Source: Oceanobacillus polygoni (GTDB lineage: Bacteria > Bacillota > Bacilli > Bacillales > Amphibacillaceae). From it: a stretch of 64,000 nucleotides of DNA. The stretch covers positions 20,580 through 84,579 of the forward strand of contig NZ_PIJY01000030.1 of assembly GCF_008304605.1 (NCBI RefSeq), written 5' to 3'. Of this stretch, positions 60,118 through 64,000 are shown piece by piece (within the stretch, counting starts at the first letter, position 1; the number at the start of each line of letters is the position of its first letter). Both the position numbers and the translations under genes were made by a program. The notes beneath the pieces were generated by a model. The model saw nothing but the letters and a program-made list of their open reading frames with translations, was not told the origin of the DNA and made no database searches.

Positions 60118-60382
60118 ACTTGCACCTCCTTAATAAACTCAGACTCGCCATACAGGTACTTTAAAATGAAGTTCAAAAAGTCCGGTAAAAATGACACATC
60201 GAATTTCTACGTTGGCTTGTTTTTGCGTTCCTCACGTATCAAAAACATACGTTCCGGTACTCAATACTTCGCCGCCTCGAACTTCTCGGTCCTTTTTATC
60301 TTCCTTTTGAACACTTACTTTAAAAAGTTTAAAACCTGTTCTGTGCGGTTGTAGCACGGGTGCTACGATAAATAACGTATTG
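60118..60382 (-). promoter_or_regulatory. ribosomal protein L21 leader, interrupted by a MITE-like insertion
   Basis: The minus strand has GTAGCACCCGTGCTAC (60364-60349) and ACAGGTTTTAAA just before the insert, and ACCTGTATGGCGAGTCTGAG just after it, matching the layout of the Bacillota L21 leader. ACAGGT and ACCTGT would form the basal stem. A 149-bp repeat lies in its loop. Confidence 0.75.
60167..60315 (-). mobile_element. MITE-like repeat family, copy D, inserted in the L21 leader
   Basis: Read on the minus strand: GTGTTCAAAAGGAAGATAAA at one end, TCGATGTGTCATTTTTACCG and GGACTTTTTGAACTTCA at the other, as in copies B and C. It is flanked by perfect 10-bp direct repeats TACTTTAAAA (60157-60166 and 60316-60325). 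Removing the element and one repeat restores a short ACAGGT...ACCTGT hairpin. Confidence 0.82.
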
Positions 60383-60412
60383 ATGTTATCATGTTTTGTC
60401 ACTGTTTGTCAA
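60383..60412 (-). promoter_or_regulatory. promoter of rplU-prp-rpmA
   Basis: TTGACA (60412-60407), 18-base spacer ending in an extended TGA, TAACAT (60388-60383) on the minus strand. Start near 60376, just ahead of the L21 leader hairpin. Confidence 0.65.
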
Positions 60413-60533
60413 GAACTTGCCTACATAAATAAACAGTGAATTTTTCTCGATCAATGCAGACTTTCTTATTATAAACTAAATTAAAGCACATAACAACATA
60501 CAAATTAATTTTACCTAAACATCTTACAACAAA

Positions 60534-60577
60534 AAAAGACTTTTTGGGGTAACCATCCAAGAAGTCTTTTCTGTAAA
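60534..60577 (-). terminator. terminator after spoIVFB
   Basis: AAAAGACTTCTTGG and CCAAAAAGTCTTTT with a short loop, then TTTTG on the minus strand, just beyond the stop codon. Confidence 0.8.
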
Positions 60578-60581
60578 TCGA

Positions 60582-61445
60582 TTATTTATATAAAAATGCC
60601 TCCCCAACCGACTGGTTATATTCTCGTTCATAAAAATAACTTTGCAAACAGTCGGCTTCATCAACGGATTTTCGATTATTTTCTGCGTACACAATATAAA
60701 TTGGGTGTTTCTTTTCCCTCCTAAACCGTGAGAATAAATCAAGAAACGAACTGTCGGATGCTACGGTAAGTGGAACAACTCCTTTCACTGTTGCGTCGCC
60801 CTCATACCGCCTTAATAAAAAGCGCATAAAGACATATGAACGCTGCTTCCAATCACTTCGATTTTCCATAAAAAGAAAGGCCCAAATAAAAAACGCACTT
60901 AACGTAAATGGCAAAAATATAAGTTGAAGTACAAGTATGATTGTAATAAACACCATTGAAAAAATGAGCGTGAATTGATACGCTTTTTTATACGGAAAGA
61001 AATAAGAAACTGCAAGTAAAAGAAGTTTTCCCCCGTCCAATGGCCATACTGGTATTAAGTTAAAAAGAAGAATAATCGTATTGTAATACAATATCAACTC
61101 CAGTATTGATGCTGGCATAAGCTGAAACGTCTCGATAATAAAGCAGAGAAAATAAACGACAAGATGTTGATACGGACCAGCAAGTGTCACAAAAGCCTCT
61201 TCCTTCATTGATTTATTCCCATGCTCCTCTGTATCCATCACACCACCGAATACCCAGAGCACAATGTACCTGATTCGCCACTTCATCATCCTTGCTGCAA
61301 TGTAGTGTCCAAGCTCATGAAATAATACTAAAGCAAAGATAATAAATAATTCCAGAAATGTCCCCGTCAAAAAAGAAATAACAATAAATATAAATAAAAT
61401 AGGATGGATATGGACTTTCGGGATATAGTTAAGGAAGCTCATCAA
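60582..61445 (-). CDS. spoIVFB: SpoIVFB intramembrane metalloprotease (S2P family)
   Basis: 287 residues. Zinc motif HELGH at residues 43-47 in a transmembrane helix, the second site NLIPVWPLDGGK near 133-144, six helices and a C-terminal CBS-like domain. It cleaves pro-sigma-K in the mother cell after the signal from the forespore. Starts inside the last codons of spoIVFA (17-bp overlap). ATGATG, so the second Met is possible. Confidence 0.94.
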   Translation of the reverse strand: MMSFLNYIPKVHIHPILFIFIVISFLTGTFLELFIIFALVLFHELGHYIAARMMKWRIRYIVLWVFGGVMDTEEHGNKSMKEEAFVTLAGPYQHLVVYFLCFIIETFQLMPASILELILYYNTIILLFNLIPVWPLDGGKLLLLAVSYFFPYKKAYQFTLIFSMVFITIILVLQLIFLPFTLSAFFIWAFLFMENRSDWKQRSYVFMRFLLRRYEGDATVKGVVPLTVASDSSFLDLFSRFRREKKHPIYIVYAENNRKSVDEADCLQSYFYEREYNQSVGEAFLYK

Positions 61446-62196
61446 CCTGAATCACCTGGACTGGATCGACATAATCGTTATTTTTTTCAATGGAGAAAAA
61501 CACCGTCTCATTGTCAGCTGCCGGGGTAAAACTTCCTATCTGTTGATTACCTGCAATAAATTGATAGAGGTGTACATCAATATTACTGAGATTCCCATAA
61601 TTAGTCACCGTTCCATCTGCATGCTGTATTGTTACCGTTTTATTTGTTTCTCTGTCATTCCCAGCGAAAATAACGACACCTTCTTGAATTGAAGTGACAT
61701 TCGTCTTTTCTTCAGGCGTAATCATAATTCCTGTCCCATTCGTTTGAAACGTTTCGGTAATATTCCCATTAACAGGAAGCGCCATTAACTGCTCTTCATT
61801 CGTTTCTAATACTGGTTGTGGAGAAAGAGACAAGGGTCTACCAAACGTCTCTTTATACCATACGTTTACCTTCGCAAACGGGAATTCATTCGTCATTACT
61901 TGGCTTGTCCATTCTCTCGGCTTTTGTAATAACGTTGTATCGGTCTGCCACAGCAAAGCGGTTCCAAAAAATAGCATAGCTGATAAGATTCCTTTTACTG
62001 CAATACTCGTCACTGCACGATTATTACCACTAGTTACTTCTTCCTGATGCGTAAACATTGAGTAGTAACCATGTTTTTCTTCTGCTTCTGGAATAGACGG
62101 AAGCAATTGCTTCGTTGTCCCTCCTCCAGAAGGAAGCCCTCGGACTTTCTTTCGCTGCTCAATTGCCTTGCGAACCTTCTTAATATCTCTATCCAT
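61429..62196 (-). CDS. spoIVFA: SpoIVFA, inhibitor/anchor of SpoIVFB (M23-like)
   Basis: 255 residues from ATG 62196; a GTG three codons upstream is an alternative. A basic N-terminal cytoplasmic part, one transmembrane helix near 70-90, then a LytM/M23 fold (GTGIMITPEEKTNVTSIQEGVVIFAGNDRETNKTVTIQHADGTVTNYGN) lacking a complete zinc site. It holds SpoIVFB with BofA until SpoIVB cleaves it. Confidence 0.9.
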   Translation of the reverse strand: MDRDIKKVRKAIEQRKKVRGLPSGGGTTKQLLPSIPEAEEKHGYYSMFTHQEEVTSGNNRAVTSIAVKGILSAMLFFGTALLWQTDTTLLQKPREWTSQVMTNEFPFAKVNVWYKETFGRPLSLSPQPVLETNEEQLMALPVNGNITETFQTNGTGIMITPEEKTNVTSIQEGVVIFAGNDRETNKTVTIQHADGTVTNYGNLSNIDVHLYQFIAGNQQIGSFTPAADNETVFFSIEKNNDYVDPVQVIQVDELP

Positions 62197-62227
62197 TTTC
62201 CTCACATTCCTTCGAATTCATTTGTAC

Positions 62228-62257
62228 ATGTATATGTAGGAAAGGAATACAGTATGA
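62228..62257 (-). promoter_or_regulatory. candidate sigma-E promoter of spoIVFA-spoIVFB
   Basis: TCATACT (62257-62251), 14-base spacer, CATATACAT (62236-62228) on the minus strand, close to the sigma-E consensus and spacing; about 30 bases before the start. spoIVF is a known sigma-E operon in Bacillus. Confidence 0.55.
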
Positions 62258-62303
62258 ACAAAAAAGCTGTCATGAAAACATTGATTTTCATGACAGCTTT
62301 TTA
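62258..62303 (-). terminator. terminator after minD
   Basis: AAAAAGCTGTCATGAAAA and TTTTCATGACAGCTTTTTT form a long perfect stem with a 6-base loop, about 55 bases after the minD stop. Confidence 0.9.
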
Positions 62304-62358
62304 TTTCATATTTCGTCAATTAAGTATAAGAATCTTCTTTTTATGTTGAATCGTTCGT

Positions 62359-63159
62359 TTATGCACGCATCCCGAAGAATTTTTTAAAACGCTGGAACAC
62401 ACCTTTTTCATCCTCAAGTGATTGTAAGGGCACGGTCTCTCCGAGAATCCTTCTAGCAATATTACGATAGGCAATAGATGCCTTTGAATTTGGGTTCATT
62501 GCAATTGGTTCTCCCTTGTTCGATGCTTTAATCACTTCATCATCATCAATAACGACACCAATCAAGTCAATAGAAAGCAATTGTACAATGTCTTCAATAT
62601 CAATCATATCTCCATTTTTCATCATATGATTTCGAATTCGATTGATAATTAAACGCGGCGACTCACTCATATCCTCTTTTTCTAGTAACCCGACAATTCG
62701 ATCGGCATCACGTACACTAGACTTCTCAGGAGTTGTTACAACAATTGCTCGATCTGCGCCTGAAATAGCATTTTGAAACCCTTGCTCAATTCCAGCAGGG
62801 CAATCGATTATGATATAATCATATTCTTGCTTCAATTCAGCAACGATTTCTTTCATTCCACTTGTCGTGACAGCCGTTTTATCACTCGTTTGTGCTGCAG
62901 GTAACAATGATAGATAATCAAATCGCTTGTCCTTAATCAAAGCTTGTTTGAGCTTACAGCGCCCTTCAATCACATCGACAATATCATAAATAATTCGGTT
63001 TTCAAGTCCCATAATTACATCCAAGTTTCTTAAACCGATATCTGTATCAATTAAACAAACTTTTTTTTCCATTAGTGCCAAAGCGGTTCCGATATTAGCT
63101 GATGTCGTTGTCTTACCGACACCACCTTTCCCAGATGTAATAACGATTGCCTCACCCAT
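62359..63159 (-). CDS. minD: septum-site determining ATPase MinD
   Basis: 266 residues. Deviant Walker A GKGGVGKTTTSANIG at residues 9-23, IDTDIGLRNLDVIMG, DYIIIDCPAGIEQG, and a C-terminal amphipathic membrane-targeting helix (RFKKFFG). With MinC it blocks polar division. Overlaps minC by 8 bp. Confidence 0.97.
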   Translation of the reverse strand: MGEAIVITSGKGGVGKTTTSANIGTALALMEKKVCLIDTDIGLRNLDVIMGLENRIIYDIVDVIEGRCKLKQALIKDKRFDYLSLLPAAQTSDKTAVTTSGMKEIVAELKQEYDYIIIDCPAGIEQGFQNAISGADRAIVVTTPEKSSVRDADRIVGLLEKEDMSESPRLIINRIRNHMMKNGDMIDIEDIVQLLSIDLIGVVIDDDEVIKASNKGEPIAMNPNSKASIAYRNIARRILGETVPLQSLEDEKGVFQRFKKFFGMRA

Positions 63160-63838
63160 TATTTATTCTCCTTTCAAATCCGCTTATTTCCTTACGCTTT
63201 CGAGAAAGAACCTTTAACGAATCAATGATGATTTTATCTTGGTCTTCATCGATAATTCCACATTCCATGTATACACCATCCGATTCATAATCAGGGGCAC
63301 GACTTATATAATCAGCAATTCGAAGTTGTGTCGGCTTCATATAGGAAGCCGTTATGAAAGCTTCACGGTCACCTGTTACACCAGCATGAGCAATTCCATA
63401 TAAATTGCCCATAATATATATATTACCTGTGGAAACTACCTTTCCACCAGGATTGACATCTCCAACTAATAGGAGGTCTCCTTCAACTTCCAATACTTGA
63501 CCAGATCTCACAATTCGATTAATGGCTTTTATTTCGCTTTCTTCTCGCCATTTTAAAGCATCTTCTCTACTTATTAAATCAGATTCAATCGCAGTAATTT
63601 TAAAGCGATTATCGACACTTATAATGTTTCTTAATGCTTTTTCTTGTTCCTCATTTAAAAGTCGGTTTCCTAATTTAACGTTCACAGAAACGATTGGTTC
63701 CTCTTCCTTTGGTTTGCTTGCCATAATTTTTTCTTTCAGTTCTTTTATGACATCGTGGAAGGATGCTGATTCTTCAATAAATAAACTCAGCCCTTCTCTC
63801 GTACCTTTAATTAATATTATTTGCTTCTTGTCAAGCAC
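63152..63838 (-). CDS. minC: septum-site determining protein MinC
   Basis: 228 residues from GTG 63838, eight bases after GAGGTG. N-terminal MinC_N domain to about 105, then the C-terminal beta-helix (EGDLLLVGDVNPGGKVVSTGNIYIMGNLYGIAHAG). Inhibits FtsZ assembly with MinD. Confidence 0.95.
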   Translation of the reverse strand: MLDKKQIILIKGTREGLSLFIEESASFHDVIKELKEKIMASKPKEEEPIVSVNVKLGNRLLNEEQEKALRNIISVDNRFKITAIESDLISREDALKWREESEIKAINRIVRSGQVLEVEGDLLLVGDVNPGGKVVSTGNIYIMGNLYGIAHAGVTGDREAFITASYMKPTQLRIADYISRAPDYESDGVYMECGIIDEDQDKIIIDSLKVLSRKRKEISGFERRINNG

Positions 63839-63907
63839 AGCAAGTTCACCTCATTAAAATAGCCTGCGGTAAAATTCATATGTAAACACACAGGTGAGTT
63901 CTTTCAC

Positions 63908-64000
63908 TCACAGTGTATTACTTCCAGTTAACTGTTCCCTTCCCCACCTAGCGAGTCGCTTTGCTACGAAAGGATAAATAATCGCTAAAAATACTAAATT
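63908..64000 (-). CDS. mreD: C-terminal end of a probable MreD
   Basis: The last 30 codons are visible: a hydrophobic stretch (NLVFLAIIYPF) and a basic tail ending in GSNTL, then TGA. Upstream of minC in Bacillus is mreBCD, and MreD ends with such a helix and short tail. The call rests mainly on synteny because too little sequence is present. Confidence 0.5.
   Translation of the reverse strand, partial: NLVFLAIIYPFVAKRLARWGREQLTGSNTL

Noticed and set aside
63870..63910. Small inverted repeat GTGAG...CTCAC between the mreD end and minC considered as a terminator
   Set aside because: Short stem without a T run; mreD and minC are normally cotranscribed.

Overview
The window is a low-G+C Bacillota chromosome segment. 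Gene content and order match the greA-to-minCD region of Bacillaceae closely: ireB-ruvX-yrzB, recD2, mnmA, cymR, rarA, 6S RNA, aspS-hisS, relA-apt-recJ, secDF, spoVB, tgt-queA, ruvAB, safA, obg-spo0B, rplU-prp-rpmA, spoIVFAB and minCD. Sporulation genes (spo0B, spoIVFA/FB, spoVB, safA, a CoxA-like lipoprotein and an RsfA-like regulator) show an endospore former. The AT-rich composition and several Bacillaceae-type dispersed repeats suggest an Oceanobacillus/Virgibacillus-like genus. That assignment is inference from synteny, not a database match.

Region 1 (1-10.5 kb, minus strand) is an accessory Tad/Flp type IVb pilus operon. Read in the direction of transcription it is tadZ, tadA, tadB, tadC, flp, a TadE-like pseudopilin, a large DUF5702/TadG-like protein, a DUF4352 lipoprotein, a second TadE-like protein, two tandem TadV prepilin peptidases and a second DUF4352 lipoprotein. 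The last gene runs off the window and carries a frameshift in an A7 tract just after its start codon. Together these genes assemble and process a surface pilus. The upstream gap of nearly 600 bp holds palindromes, a candidate promoter for the pilus operon and, facing the other way, an ECF-sigma-like promoter ahead of a TcaA/YvbJ-like membrane zinc-ribbon gene.

Region 2 (12.6-29.9 kb) is mostly minus strand: greA, udk, an O-methyltransferase, mltG, yrzB, ruvX, ireB, T-box-controlled alaS, an AI-2E-family permease, recD2, a TPR protein, mnmA, a cysteine desulfurase and cymR. rarA and an RsfA-like gene are divergent on the plus strand.

Region 3 (29.9-43.9 kb) holds 6S RNA, aspS and hisS behind a T-box leader, a small YrzK-like gene, a plus-strand amidase, dtd, relA, apt, recJ, a LapA-like protein, secDF and comN. 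It covers tRNA charging, the stringent response, DNA repair and protein export.

Region 4 (44-58.7 kb) holds spoVB, an ArsB/NhaD-type permease, a TIGR04086 membrane protein, yajC, tgt, queA, ruvB, ruvA, yebC, a CoxA-like lipoprotein, nadE, safA, pheA, obg and spo0B. Region 5 (58.8-64 kb) holds rpmA, prp and rplU with an L21 leader, spoIVFB/FA, minD, minC and the 3' end of a probable mreD.

The most interesting non-coding signals are four. (i) A small MITE-like element family has four copies here; one is inserted in the hairpin of the rplU leader and flanked by a perfect 10-bp duplication. (ii) A perfect hairpin buries the Shine-Dalgarno sequence of the CoxA-like gene. (iii) The hisS-aspS T-box appears to read an aspartate codon. 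(iv) Three further repeat families sit between housekeeping genes. I saw no CRISPR array, tRNA, rRNA, prophage or complete insertion sequence.
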